A program made the position numbers and the translations under genes. Below, one piece after another: positions 45,870-54,806 of a stretch of DNA of 60,701 bases. Source of the DNA: Lachnospiraceae bacterium (GTDB taxonomy: Bacteria; Bacillota; Clostridia; Lachnospirales; Lachnospiraceae); contig JAILRP010000012.1 of assembly GCA_024698075.1 (NCBI GenBank), positions 1 through 60,701 on the forward strand. The letters run 5' to 3'. The notes below the pieces were generated by a model. It did not search any database. It saw only the letters and a list, made by a program, of their open reading frames with translations, and was not told where the DNA came from. How positions within the stretch are numbered: the first letter of the stretch is position 1; each line of letters starts with the position of its first letter.

Positions 45870-47414
45870 TTACTGTTTTTTTACCAGGAGCGATTTTCCG
45901 GTCATCTCCCTGGGCTGGGGCAGGCCCATGCATTCGAGCAGCGTAGGCACTATGTCGGCAAGAACACCGCCCTCACGGAGCGTGTAGTCCTTGTCATAAT
46001 TGACGAGGATGAACGGTACGGGATTGGTCGTGTGGGCCGTATGAGGGTTGCCGGTCACCGGATCGATGAGCTGTTCGGCATTTCCGTGGTCCGCACATAT
46101 GAACAGAGTGCCGTCAACTTCCATGATGGCATCATATGCCCTTCCCACGCACTCGTCGACTGCCTCTATCGCCTTGACGGCGGCTGGAAGCACACCTGTA
46201 TGTCCAACCATGTCCGGATTCGCAAAGTTTATGATTATCACATCATACTTATCCGACTTAATGGCCTTGACAAGATTGTCGCACACTTCATATGCGCTCA
46301 TCTCGGGCTTCAGGTCATATGTCGCGACCTTGGGTGATTTTACGAGTATCCTCGTTTCTCCCTCATTCGGCTCTTCAACTCCGCCATTGAAGAAGAACGT
46401 GACGTGCGCATACTTTTCGGTCTCGGCAAGCCTTGCCTGTGTCAGTCCGTTCGATGCAAGATACTCTCCGAACGTGTTCGTGACTGCGACTTTTTCAAAT
46501 GCAACGAGCTTATTCTCTATGAGCGGATCATAGTCGGTAAAGCAAACATAGACTATATCGAGTTTCTTCTCGCGCTTGAACGACCTGAAATCATCATCAC
46601 AGAACGCATGCGTGATCTCTCTTGCACGGTCGGGCCTGAAATTGAAGAATATTATCGAATCGTCGTCATTTATCGTTCCGACCGGCACACCGCCGTTTAC
46701 GATAACGGTGGGTTTTACGAACTCATCCGTCTCATCACGTTCATATGAGGCTGAAACAGCTTCTTCCGCATTCGCCGCCTTAAGTCCCTCGCCCTTTGTG
46801 AGCGCGAGATATGCCATCTTGACTCGGTCATAGTTGTTATCCCTGTCCATCGCATAGTATCTGCCGTGAACAGATGCAATCTCCCCGATACCGATCTGCC
46901 TCATCTGCCTCTGCAGCTGCCTTACATAATCAAGGCCCGATGTCGGGGGAGTATCCCTTCCGTCAAGGAAGCAGTGGATATATACCTTGTGCAGGTCATT
47001 GCGCTTTGCAAGCTCCAAAAGCCCATACAGGTGCGTGATGTGGCTGTGAACTCCACCGTCGCTCAAAAGGCCGTATAAGTGAAGCGCCGAATCCTTTTCC
47101 TTGCAGTTGTTGATGGCACGGAGAAGATTTTTGTTAGTGAAGAAATCTCCGTCCTCGATCTCCTTTGTGATCCTTGTCAGCTCCTGGTATACTATCCTTC
47201 CCGCACCCATGTTAAGGTGTCCGACCTCCGAATTGCCCATCTGGCCGTCGGGAAGTCCGACGCTCATTCCGCTGGCTAATCCCTTTACGAAAGGATATTC
47301 CTTCATGAGTCTGTCAAGGACCGGCTTCTTTGCAAGATAGACGGCATTCCCCTCTTTCTCATCACTTAAGCCGAATCCGTCAAGGATCATCAGTACTGTT
47401 GGTTTCTTACTCAT
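45870..47414 (-). CDS. gpmI: Cofactor-independent phosphoglycerate mutase GpmI
   Basis: Interconverts 3- and 2-phosphoglycerate in glycolysis with two Mn ions. The 514-aa protein has the metal/serine motif GNSEVGHLNMG (catalytic Ser), LDGFGLS near the N-terminus, CFLDGRDTPPTSG, the FRPDRARE motif and CADHGNAE near the C-terminus. It follows the PilZ gene by 19 bases. Its transcript should end in the inverted repeat at 45737-45788. Confidence 0.98.
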   Translation of the reverse strand: MSKKPTVLMILDGFGLSDEKEGNAVYLAKKPVLDRLMKEYPFVKGLASGMSVGLPDGQMGNSEVGHLNMGAGRIVYQELTRITKEIEDGDFFTNKNLLRAINNCKEKDSALHLYGLLSDGGVHSHITHLYGLLELAKRNDLHKVYIHCFLDGRDTPPTSGLDYVRQLQRQMRQIGIGEIASVHGRYYAMDRDNNYDRVKMAYLALTKGEGLKAANAEEAVSASYERDETDEFVKPTVIVNGGVPVGTINDDDSIIFFNFRPDRAREITHAFCDDDFRSFKREKKLDIVYVCFTDYDPLIENKLVAFEKVAVTNTFGEYLASNGLTQARLAETEKYAHVTFFFNGGVEEPNEGETRILVKSPKVATYDLKPEMSAYEVCDNLVKAIKSDKYDVIIINFANPDMVGHTGVLPAAVKAIEAVDECVGRAYDAIMEVDGTLFICADHGNAEQLIDPVTGNPHTAHTTNPVPFILVNYDKDYTLREGGVLADIVPTLLECMGLPQPREMTGKSLLVKKQ

Positions 47415-47433
47415 CTTTTACTCCTCATTTCGA

Positions 47434-47772
47434 TCAGTTATTTGCTTCTTCAAAAAGTTCATGGATATTGAACTTTGATGTATCGTTACCGGGCATTCCG
47501 ACGAAATTTGCCCCATATACATACATATCGTCACGGCTGTTGTCAAACCTGACAATGTTGACGAGGGCGTCAACCACATCTCCGGTCCAGATCTTCAGCT
47601 GGACTTTGTAGATGGAATTCATCTCGAGTATCTCTTTGCATGAAAATCCGATACCGCTTCCGGATACATCGATGATGTTTATCGGAACAAGGCGGTTTTT
47701 CGAACCGTCAACTCTTTCCATTGCCAGTGTTGCTTCAAGGACGAATCTCTTGCTTTTTCTCTTCTCCTGCAT
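47434..47772 (-). CDS. PilZ domain protein, putative c-di-GMP receptor
   Basis: A 112-aa single-domain PilZ protein. The c-di-GMP contacts are the RKSKR motif near the N-terminus (RxxxR-type) and DVSGSGIGF (D/NxSxxG). With no other domain, it should act by binding a partner in a c-di-GMP-dependent way. AGGAGAGG precedes the ATG. It is upstream of gpmI in the same operon, which may be incidental. A diguanylate cyclase lies about 4 kb away. Confidence 0.88.
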   Translation of the reverse strand: MQEKRKSKRFVLEATLAMERVDGSKNRLVPINIIDVSGSGIGFSCKEILEMNSIYKVQLKIWTGDVVDALVNIVRFDNSRDDMYVYGANFVGMPGNDTSKFNIHELFEEANN

Positions 47773-47866
47773 GACATACCTCTCCTTTTTAAAGCCTATT
47801 AGCAGTGCCTAACAAATTTGATGATGCAAAGATCCTATGCACCGAAGATCATAGTCACATCTAATT

Positions 47867-47895
47867 ATAATAATACAAAAATCAAAAATAGACAA
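47867..47895 (-). promoter_or_regulatory. Putative promoter of the pilZ-gpmI operon
   Basis: Minus-strand -35 TTGTCT (47890-47895), 17-base spacer, -10 TATTAT (47867-47872). A TATAAT overlaps three bases downstream but would need a 20-base spacer. The leader would be about 87 bases, which is long enough for regulation, but I see no recognised riboswitch. Confidence 0.55.
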
Positions 47896-47897
47896 AT

Positions 47898-47921
47898 CGG
47901 CCGGGTCATTTCCCCCTGCCG
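47898..47921 (-). terminator. Probable terminator overlapping the queA stop
   Basis: CGGCaGGG (47914-47921) and CCCgGCCG (47898-47905) pair with one mismatch; the loop holds the queA stop codon. ATTTGTCTATTTTTG follows on the minus strand, a weak U-tract. It may end the yihY-pheS-pheT-queA transcript. Confidence 0.5.
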
Positions 47922-48940
47922 GACTCAATGAACATGGCATCGCCGAACGAGAAAAAACGGTATTTCCTGCGTATGGCTTCCTCATAAGCCTCCATTATCC
48001 TCTCCCTTCCGGCAAGCGCGGAAACGAGCATGAGAAGCGTGCTCTCGGGAAGATGGAAGTTGGTGATGAGACCGTCGAGCACACGGAATTTATATCCCGG
48101 GTAGATGAATATGTCGGTATCCCCGCTTCCCGCATGAACCGTACCGTTCTCATCGGCCGCGCTTTCCACGGTGCGGCAGCTCGTTGTCCCGACGCATATG
48201 ACTTTTCCGCCGGAGGCTTTTGTACTGTTTATGATCCGTGCGGATCCTTCCGGGATGTCATACCATTCGCTGTGCATGACGTGGTCTTCGATATTATCGC
48301 ATTTGACCGGTCTGAAAGTCCCGAGTCCGACATGGAGGGTAACATAGCATATGCTGACACCCATATCAATTACGGAATCAAGGAGTTCAGGTGTGAAATG
48401 AAGTCCCGCGGTAGGTGCGGCGGCACTTCCGTCGTATTTGGCGTATACAGTCTGGTATCTGGCTGGATCGGCAAGCTTATGCGTGATATAAGGCGGAAGC
48501 GGCATCTGGCCGAGACGGTCAAGTATCTCATTGAAGATCCCGTCATAGGAAAACTTCACAAGACGGTTCCCGTCCGGAAGGCAGTCGGTCACGGTGCATG
48601 ACAGTTCATCCGAAAATACCACCTCGGCTCCCGCACGGAGTTTTTTTCCGGGACGCACCAGGGTCTCCCATGTGTCCCCGCCCCTGTTTTTCAGCAGGAA
48701 CACTTCGGCGGCCGCGCCGGTATCGCGCTTATGACCCATAAGCCTTGCAGGTATGACTTTTGTGTCATTGAGCACCAGGCAGTCGCCGGCATAAAGGAAC
48801 GAGCATATGTCCGAAAACGATGCGTGGCTTATCCCATCAGGGGAATGCATGACAAGAAGCCTGGATGATGAACGGTCAGGCAGCGGATCCTGGGCAATGA
48901 GCTCTTTCGGAAGATCGTAGTAAAAATCGGATGTCTTCAT
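47906..48940 (-). CDS. queA: S-adenosylmethionine:tRNA ribosyltransferase-isomerase QueA
   Basis: Transfers the ribosyl moiety of SAM to preQ1 in tRNA to make epoxyqueuosine. At 344 aa it has the usual length. Motifs are [46 protein letters not shown] and [13 protein letters not shown]. It starts one base after the pheT stop. No other queuosine gene is in the window. Confidence 0.97.
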   Translation of the reverse strand: MKTSDFYYDLPKELIAQDPLPDRSSSRLLVMHSPDGISHASFSDICSFLYAGDCLVLNDTKVIPARLMGHKRDTGAAAEVFLLKNRGGDTWETLVRPGKKLRAGAEVVFSDELSCTVTDCLPDGNRLVKFSYDGIFNEILDRLGQMPLPPYITHKLADPARYQTVYAKYDGSAAAPTAGLHFTPELLDSVIDMGVSICYVTLHVGLGTFRPVKCDNIEDHVMHSEWYDIPEGSARIINSTKASGGKVICVGTTSCRTVESAADENGTVHAGSGDTDIFIYPGYKFRVLDGLITNFHLPESTLLMLVSALAGRERIMEAYEEAIRRKYRFFSFGDAMFIESGRGK

Positions 48941-48941
48941 G

Positions 48942-51308
48942 TCATGCCCTGAGAGTCACGGAAAGTTGCGAGAGTTTTTCAAGTATTCCGTCTATGCTCT
49001 TTTGTACCTCCTCCGAGGTAAGTGTCCGATTCTCAAGGACAAATGAGAATCTTGCAGTGATGCTCCGGGTTCCGCCCTGGTCATATATATCAATGACGCT
49101 TACGGATGATAATGCGGGATCATCTGCGGCATTCCAGCATTTTTCCATATCTTCGAACCTTACACCCTCCGGCACGACGAGCGACAGGTCATAATCAACG
49201 GCAGGAAACCTTGACGGTTCGTTAAAGTCAAGCTCGGATGCTTCTATACCGTCAAATATGTCCATATCGATCTCTATGCATACGGCCGCACAGTTTTTGG
49301 CTATCTTCGAAAGCGTTGAAGGATGGAGCGTGTTCATGACGCCGAAGCGTACATCATCCGCAAAAAGGCTTGTGGTGTTCTTGGGATGCTGCCATGCATG
49401 TTCCGTTTCGTTCTTCTTATAGCCGGCCTTCTTATGCTTGATCTCGGAGACTATGGTATTGACGATATCCACGCCCTGCATGTAAAGCGATTTTTCGGAT
49501 TCTTCCTTGCTGTAGAGAACGATGCCGAGCATCCTCCTCTCATCCGCGGTCTTATCCTCACGCTCCCCGTTAACGGTCCTTCCGATCTCGAAAATGCCGA
49601 AAGTGTCCGCAAAGCTTCGGTTCTTGTAAACGAACGGAAGCAGGCACTGCATCATAGAACGGCGCAGTATTCCGGTCTCCTTCTCCTCGGAAGAGCCGAG
49701 AAGGTAAACGTTCTTTTCGGGCGAAAGCCCCAAAGTCTTAAGGTCATCGGGATCGCACCAGATCCTCGAATGAACCTCGTGCAGGCAGTATCTTCTGACA
49801 AGTATGTCTTTTACCGTATTTTCATTGCTCCGAAGTACTGTGCGCCTTGCGGGAAGGAGCGGCTCAAATGTCGTCTTTATCTCAAAGTTGTCATATCCGT
49901 ATATCCTTGTTATCTCCTCGACAATATCGGCCTGCATGCTGATGTCCTTGGTCGCTCGGTATGAAGGAACGGTTATGTCAAAATCATCTCCTGTCCTTAC
50001 AACTCCGAAACCGAGGCTTAAGAGCGTGCTCTCGATCCTGTCTGAGGAAATGTCTATTCCTGTATATCTGTCAAGGAACGCCTTGCTGAACGGGATCTTT
50101 ATCTCGGGATACTTCTTCGCATATACATCGGTTATGGAGCTTGCAAACCTGATGCCGTCATCCGCATCATGAAGGAGCTTTATGAATCTCTTGGCGGCAA
50201 GCATCGTCATTTCGGGATCGAGCGTCTTCTCGTATCTTGCCGAAGCATCTGTGCGAAGCGCCATGCGGCTCGCGCTCTTTCTTATTGAAACTCCGTCAAA
50301 GTTAGCGGACTCGAGCACAAGCGTATCCGTATCATCTACGATCTCGCTGTCAAGTCCTCCCATTATGCCGGCTATCGCAACGGGAACCGTATCATTGTAT
50401 ATCATGAGAGTATCCGTAGTGATCTCACGCTCATTTCCGTCAAGCGTTGTAAACCGGAAAGGCTCCTTGGGTGTGTCAATGACTATCCTGTCGATCTTCT
50501 TGCCGTCAAAAGCATGCATGGGCTGCCCAAGTTCGAGCATGATATAGTTCGTTATATCCGCAAGAAGGTTTATGGCCCTCGACCCACAGTAGTAAAGCCT
50601 TATCTGCATCTGCTCCGGGCTCACATGCTTAGTGATGTTCTCTATCCGAATGGATGTATAACGGAGGCAGAGGTCAGAGTCTTTTATGGTCACGGATACC
50701 GATGCGTCGCCGGTATTATCAGGTTCCATTATGGGAAGCGTAACGAGCTGCCTGCCCGTAAGTGCAGCGAACTCCCTTGCTATCCCGTAATGCCCCCACA
50801 GGTCCGGCCTGTTAGTGAGGGATTTGTTGTCAACCTCAAATACGATGTCGTCAATGGGAAATACGTCTTTTATATCGGTTCCGTTTGCAAGCGAAGGATC
50901 AAGTTCCATTATGCCCGCATGGTCATCGCTGATGCCGATCTCTTTTGCGGAGCAGCACATTCCGTAAGACATCACGCCGCGGAGCTTTGCAGGCTTTATC
51001 TCCATTCCGCAGACGCTTCCGCCCGTCTTTGCGAATGCGGTCTTGATGCCGCATCTGGCATTTGGGGCGCCGCATACAACATCAAACACTTCCGAGCCGG
51101 CATCGACTTTCAGCACATGCAGATGATCCGAATCGGGATGATCCTCACACGAGATTATCTCGCCGACGACTACATCCCTAACATCCTCTCCCTTATGTTC
51201 TATGCCCTCAACCTCGGCCGTAGAAAGCGTGAACCTGTGGATAAGCTGGTCTATATCCAGGCCGCCAAGTTCCACAAAATCATTTATCCAATTCATCGAT
51301 ACAAACAT
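48942..51308 (-). CDS. pheT: Phenylalanyl-tRNA synthetase beta subunit PheT
   Basis: Beta subunit of the alpha2-beta2 PheRS. The 788-aa protein has an N-terminal tRNA-binding domain ([33 protein letters not shown]), the B3/B4 editing region, B5 domain and the C-terminal ferredoxin-like FDX-ACB domain ([11 protein letters not shown]...LTLSSEEVQ-like). GAGG lies upstream of the ATG. It follows pheS by 41 bases and is followed by queA. Confidence 0.97.
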   Translation of the reverse strand: MFVSMNWINDFVELGGLDIDQLIHRFTLSTAEVEGIEHKGEDVRDVVVGEIISCEDHPDSDHLHVLKVDAGSEVFDVVCGAPNARCGIKTAFAKTGGSVCGMEIKPAKLRGVMSYGMCCSAKEIGISDDHAGIMELDPSLANGTDIKDVFPIDDIVFEVDNKSLTNRPDLWGHYGIAREFAALTGRQLVTLPIMEPDNTGDASVSVTIKDSDLCLRYTSIRIENITKHVSPEQMQIRLYYCGSRAINLLADITNYIMLELGQPMHAFDGKKIDRIVIDTPKEPFRFTTLDGNEREITTDTLMIYNDTVPVAIAGIMGGLDSEIVDDTDTLVLESANFDGVSIRKSASRMALRTDASARYEKTLDPEMTMLAAKRFIKLLHDADDGIRFASSITDVYAKKYPEIKIPFSKAFLDRYTGIDISSDRIESTLLSLGFGVVRTGDDFDITVPSYRATKDISMQADIVEEITRIYGYDNFEIKTTFEPLLPARRTVLRSNENTVKDILVRRYCLHEVHSRIWCDPDDLKTLGLSPEKNVYLLGSSEEKETGILRRSMMQCLLPFVYKNRSFADTFGIFEIGRTVNGEREDKTADERRMLGIVLYSKEESEKSLYMQGVDIVNTIVSEIKHKKAGYKKNETEHAWQHPKNTTSLFADDVRFGVMNTLHPSTLSKIAKNCAAVCIEIDMDIFDGIEASELDFNEPSRFPAVDYDLSLVVPEGVRFEDMEKCWNAADDPALSSVSVIDIYDQGGTRSITARFSFVLENRTLTSEEVQKSIDGILEKLSQLSVTLRA

Positions 51309-51349
51309 TTATCCATCCTCCTCGTAACTCAGCAAAAATCCGTTATGGC

Positions 51350-52414
51350 CTACCTGCTCACGAACTGTGAAAGCGCACGAAGATTTCCTTCGTTGAACGT
51401 ACGTATGTCCTTAACGCCGTATTTCATCATGGCAAGCCTCGTTAGGCCGAGTCCGAATGCAAATCCGGTATATTTATACGGATCCTCCTCGGTGTTTATG
51501 CCGCCGTAACGCAGAACGTTCGGATGTATCATACCGCACGGGCAGAGCTCAAGCCATCCCGAATTCTTGCAGGAGCTGCATCCGCTGCCTCCGCAGATCA
51601 TGCACTGAATGTCAAGCTCAAAGCCCGGTTCGACGAACGGGAAAAATCCCGGGCGGAGCCTTACCGTTATATCCGTTTCAAACACTTCCGAAAGCATTGT
51701 CTTCATGAAGTAGATGAGGTTGGAGATTGAAATGTCCTTATCTATCATGATGCCCTCCATCTGGAAGAACGTATTCTCATGGCAGGCATCTATTGCCTCG
51801 TTCCTGAAACACCTTCCCGGGAATACGGCACGTATCGGACGTCCGTTTTCCTTAAGGAGCTTACCGTATTTGTACATGATCGCATTCTGTGCGGCAGAGG
51901 TGTGGCTCTTTAAGAGCTGGCTCTCCGTCGACAGATAGTAAGTATCCTGCATGTCGCGGGCCGGATGGAACTTGGGGATGTTAAGGGCCTCGAAACAGTG
52001 ATAGTCATCGACTATCTCACTGTAGTCCTCGATATCAAATCCCATGGAGCCGAATATATCCTCAAGCTCGCGCTGTACGAGGGTTATCGGATGATATGAA
52101 CCTCTCCTGCGGTTTTCCGGAAGCGTCTCGTCATAGCTCTCGGCGGAATTTATAAGGCATTCTTCCTCCATCTTCCTTATCTCTTCCATCTTGCGGTCAA
52201 AGTGTGCGGAAATATCCTGCTTGAAGGAATTGATCAGTTGCCCGGCCTCCTTCTTCTGCTCTGCGGGTATCTTGTAAAGCTCCTGCATGAGCTGTGATAC
52301 CTGGCCTTTTTTGCTGAGGAACGCAAGCCTCAGTTCCTCAAGCGACTTCTGATCGGTAACAGAAGAAAGTTCCTTTGCGAATCTTTCCTTGAGTTCATTG
52401 ATCTTCTCTTTCAT
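51350..52414 (-). CDS. pheS: Phenylalanyl-tRNA synthetase alpha subunit PheS
   Basis: Catalytic class II subunit. The 354-aa protein has the N-terminal coiled coil (1-100), motif 2 (FRNEAIDACHENTFFQMEG) and motif 3 (GLGLTRLAMMKYGV). It contains a CMICGGSGCSSCKNSGW segment, a Cys-rich insertion that occurs in a subset of bacterial PheS and could bind zinc. The start overlaps the yihY gene by 20 bases. There is no T-box leader in front, unlike many Firmicutes pheST operons. Confidence 0.97.
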   Translation of the reverse strand: MKEKINELKERFAKELSSVTDQKSLEELRLAFLSKKGQVSQLMQELYKIPAEQKKEAGQLINSFKQDISAHFDRKMEEIRKMEEECLINSAESYDETLPENRRRGSYHPITLVQRELEDIFGSMGFDIEDYSEIVDDYHCFEALNIPKFHPARDMQDTYYLSTESQLLKSHTSAAQNAIMYKYGKLLKENGRPIRAVFPGRCFRNEAIDACHENTFFQMEGIMIDKDISISNLIYFMKTMLSEVFETDITVRLRPGFFPFVEPGFELDIQCMICGGSGCSSCKNSGWLELCPCGMIHPNVLRYGGINTEEDPYKYTGFAFGLGLTRLAMMKYGVKDIRTFNEGNLRALSQFVSR

Positions 52415-53237
52415 TATCCTGGCCTTTCCTGGAAGCGATCATTCGGTTTGCGAGTGCTCCCATAAACATTATATACATACCGGAATACAGCCAAATCCCT
52501 ATGACGAGAACGACGGCAAATCCGCCGTACATGCTGTAGCCGTTAAATGTCGAAAGATAAAAAGAAAACAGCTTGGTAAAACCTATCCATATGAAGCTTG
52601 CGCCGCAAGCCCCCGCTATCTGCGACCTTATGCGCACCCTGCCTGCGGGAAGCACGCAGAACATGAACAGGAACAGCAGGAACAGCAGAATGAACATTAC
52701 GATGTTCTTAACGGATATAAGGCTTATTATCCTGTCCGGGATCGCAACATATGATGTCACGATAGAGGTTATCGTATTTCCGAACACCGAAATAACGAGA
52801 AACAGGACCATGACTACGAGCAGCATGAGCGTACATAATGCACTTCTTGCGCGGATGTAAAAATAGTTCTTAAGCCCTCTTGTCCCGTTTATCTCATCAA
52901 GGCCTTTTGATATCCCGAATGTCCCCTTTGCGGATGCCCATAGCGCTGCGATGACCGACAGTGAGAGCACACCTATGCCCCGGTTATACAGCTCTTCGAT
53001 CACAAAAGCAGCCACTCCGCCGATATCCATCGGAAGGAATCCGTCAATGAAGAGGAGAAGCTCATCCTTTGAAAAAGGCAGGTACTTGATCACGGAAAAC
53101 AGTATCAGGACAAAGGGAATGAACGACATGAATATATAAAATGCCGCACATGCACTGTATATGTCGATCCTCTTATCCGAAGCTTCCGCAAAAAAACCCC
53201 TGATCTTCGGATAAACCTTAAAAACTTTCTCTTTCAT
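52395..53237 (-). CDS. YihY/UPF0761 family membrane protein
   Basis: A 280-aa integral membrane protein with about six membrane segments (around 30-55, 90-110, 135-160, 180-200, 210-235, 240-265), once called RNase BN by mistake. YSACAAFYIFMSFIPF and WASAKGTFGISKGLDEING are family motifs. The function is unknown. It starts the transcription unit that continues through pheS, pheT and queA, so it must be co-transcribed with PheRS. The ribosome-binding site is weak (GTGAG). Confidence 0.92.
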   Translation of the reverse strand: MKEKVFKVYPKIRGFFAEASDKRIDIYSACAAFYIFMSFIPFVLILFSVIKYLPFSKDELLLFIDGFLPMDIGGVAAFVIEELYNRGIGVLSLSVIAALWASAKGTFGISKGLDEINGTRGLKNYFYIRARSALCTLMLLVVMVLFLVISVFGNTITSIVTSYVAIPDRIISLISVKNIVMFILLFLLFLFMFCVLPAGRVRIRSQIAGACGASFIWIGFTKLFSFYLSTFNGYSMYGGFAVVLVIGIWLYSGMYIMFMGALANRMIASRKGQDNEREDQ

Positions 53238-53263
53238 CTCACAATTGCCACGTCAACCTTAAA

Positions 53264-53291
53264 ATCATAGCATAAATACAATAAAAATCAA
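53264..53291 (-). promoter_or_regulatory. Putative promoter of the yihY-pheS-pheT-queA operon
   Basis: Minus-strand -35 TTGATT (53286-53291), 16-base spacer, -10 TATGAT (53264-53269). It lies directly downstream of the 6S-like RNA terminator. The leader is only about 20 bases, so a T-box or other leader element does not fit. Confidence 0.6.
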
Positions 53292-53293
53292 AC

Positions 53294-53322
53294 AAAAAAG
53301 ATTCTATAGAAACTATAGAATC
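53294..53322 (-). terminator. Intrinsic terminator of the 6S-like RNA
   Basis: Perfect 10-bp stem GATTCTATAG/CTATAGAATC (53300-53309 and 53313-53322), 3-base loop, then TTTTTTG on the minus strand. Confidence 0.92.
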
Positions 53323-53505
53323 CATTGCCCCGAAATGCCGATTCTTGTATTTTGACTCCTAGCGTATGTGCCAGGTGGGTAACCGCAACCGGATCTTCTG
53401 CCTTCCACTGGTAAATGAGGCCTGGCATCCGACCGGCGATGTAGGAATCCCGTTTAAAGTGATGTAGGTTCAAAATTACAAGAATTTTGCCGTACATTCC
53501 AGGTT
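53294..53505 (-). ncRNA. ssrS: Structured non-coding RNA, probable 6S RNA (SsrS)
   Basis: The only gene-free stretch above 300 bases in the window (53238-53571) holds a complete RNA gene: promoter, about 212-base transcript and intrinsic terminator. The rod-like fold is visible. TTCTTGTAATTTTGA near the 5' end pairs with TCAAAATACAAGAA near the 3' end, CCTA with TAGG, then there is a large asymmetric internal loop, then TGCCAGG with CCTGGCA closes a terminal stem-loop region. This closing stem, central bubble and terminal stem architecture is that of 6S RNA, which binds sigma-A RNA polymerase. That it is a non-coding RNA is well supported; the class is a judgement from structure. It is not a T-box (no motif, and it terminates before a separate promoter). 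Confidence 0.62.
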
Positions 53506-53511
53506 AAGTTT

Positions 53512-53540
53512 ATTATAACCGAATACCGGCCCAAATACAA
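53512..53540 (-). promoter_or_regulatory. Sigma-A promoter of the 6S-like RNA
   Basis: Minus-strand -35 TTGTAT (53535-53540), 17-base spacer, -10 TATAAT (53512-53517). The predicted start is near 53505. It lies 31 bases after the stop of the aminomutase gene, with no terminator in between, so read-through from that operon is possible. Confidence 0.8.
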
Positions 53541-53571
53541 GGTTTTTGATGATTTTTACGATATTTGTCAT

Positions 53572-54795
53572 TCAGTAGACAATCTCCACTTCTCGGCCTT
53601 CCCATGTCAGGAGCTTTACGTGTTCCTCATCGCTTTCTTCTATGTATTTCGGAAGGAGCGGGACTTTTCCGAGCCCGTGGGGTGCATTCAGTATATACTG
53701 CGGTATCGCAAGGCCTGACGTATGGCCTCGCAGGTATTTCATGATCCGGAGCCCTTCCTCAACAGTGATCTCAAAATGCTTTGTTCCAATGACCTGCTTC
53801 GGATGGAATATGTAATATGGCCTTACCCTTGCCTTCAGAAGCCCCTCGTTGAGCAGCTGCACGATATACTTGTCATTGTTTATCCCTTTTAAGAATACCA
53901 TCTGGTTTCCAAGCGGTATGCCGCTGTCCGAAAGCCTGCAGCAGGCACTGACAGCCTCGCGGGTAAGCTCTCCCGGATGGTTGAACTGTGTGTTTATATA
54001 GAGCGGATGGTACTTTTTGAGCATCTGGCACAGTTCATCCGTTATCCTCTGCGGCATGGTGACCATTACCCTGGTTCCAATCCTTATTATCTCGACGTGC
54101 TCTATGGCCCGGACACGGCTTATTATGCTCTCGAGCATCTCATCGGGAAGCATGAGCGGATCTCCGCCGGTGATGAGGACATCCCTTATCTCCTTTGTCT
54201 GCCTGATATATTCTATAGCCTTCTCGATATTCTCCTCGGACTCTATCCTGTCGCTTTCCCCGATCCTTCTCCTCCTCTGGCAGTGCCTGCAGAACATTGC
54301 GCAGGAGCTTGTGACATTGATGATGAGACGATTGGGATATCTTCTCGTGATGCACGGTGCGGGATTGGTGAATTCCTCGCTCATCGGATCCATCTCTCCG
54401 CTCTCGGAAGCCTCCGCCGCACTCGGCAGCGCCATCAGATTTATCGGATAATTCATATCCTCATAATCCATGAGCGACAGATAATAAGGCGTGGTCGCCC
54501 ATCGGAATTTCTTCGATATCTCCTCAAACATCTCATAACGACTGTCCGACAGCTTGATGAATTTGGAAAGCAGCGAGACCGAGCTTATCCTGTGGCGAAG
54601 CTGCCAGTGCCAGTCATTCCATTCATCTTCCCCCGCATCAAAATAACTCATGAGTTCTTCCTTATGCTTCTTGGACAGAATATCCCTTATTTCCGCCGTC
54701 TGGCGCAGGAAATCCTCCTTGAACGCCAGATAATCCTCTATCTCCTTATGCAGTTCATCCGCTCTTTCAAGCGAAATCCTTCTTTTCTCGTCCAT
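53572..54795 (-). CDS. eam: Glutamate 2,3-aminomutase (radical SAM, PLP)
   Basis: Converts L-glutamate to L-beta-glutamate, an osmolyte and possible building block. The 407-aa protein is of the lysine 2,3-aminomutase family: CxxxCxxC site C165/C169/C172 (SSCAMFCRHCQRRRR), TGGDPLML, and the PLP-binding Lys377 in GKVPLLP. The residues that bind the distal ammonium of lysine in KamA (two Asp) are Lys333 (HPKQ) and Asn370 (ILNAP), matching the Lys/Asn pair reported as the determinants for glutamate 2,3-aminomutase of Clostridioides difficile. GGGG precedes the ATG 8 bases upstream. It follows the SGNH gene by 11 bases, so it is the last gene of the tyrS/dlt-like operon. Confidence 0.87.
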   Translation of the reverse strand: MDEKRRISLERADELHKEIEDYLAFKEDFLRQTAEIRDILSKKHKEELMSYFDAGEDEWNDWHWQLRHRISSVSLLSKFIKLSDSRYEMFEEISKKFRWATTPYYLSLMDYEDMNYPINLMALPSAAEASESGEMDPMSEEFTNPAPCITRRYPNRLIINVTSSCAMFCRHCQRRRRIGESDRIESEENIEKAIEYIRQTKEIRDVLITGGDPLMLPDEMLESIISRVRAIEHVEIIRIGTRVMVTMPQRITDELCQMLKKYHPLYINTQFNHPGELTREAVSACCRLSDSGIPLGNQMVFLKGINNDKYIVQLLNEGLLKARVRPYYIFHPKQVIGTKHFEITVEEGLRIMKYLRGHTSGLAIPQYILNAPHGLGKVPLLPKYIEESDEEHVKLLTWEGREVEIVY

Positions 54796-54806
54796 TGCTT
54801 TATCCC

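Noticed and set aside
53371-53390. T-box-like string on the plus strand (CCAGGTGGGTAACCGC)
   Set aside because: It only partly resembles AGGGUGG-ACCGCG, lies on the wrong strand for pheST, and no plus-strand gene follows. The bases belong to a paired arm of the minus-strand RNA.
53460-53480. tRNA-like GTAGGTTCAAAATTAC, reminiscent of a T-arm
   Set aside because: No acceptor stem, D-arm or anticodon arm can be drawn around it, and it sits inside the 6S-like RNA.
53288-53497. 69-residue minus-strand open frame (MYGKILVILNL...) in the gap between the aminomutase gene and yihY
   Set aside because: It covers the whole structured RNA and its terminator, has no ribosome-binding site, and the sequence is better explained by long-range base pairing. 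I treat it as a shadow of the ncRNA gene.
53572-54795. Reading the radical-SAM aminomutase as lysine 2,3-aminomutase (KamA)
   Set aside because: Both Asp residues that bind lysine's distal amine are replaced (Lys333, Asn370) in the pattern of glutamate 2,3-aminomutase.
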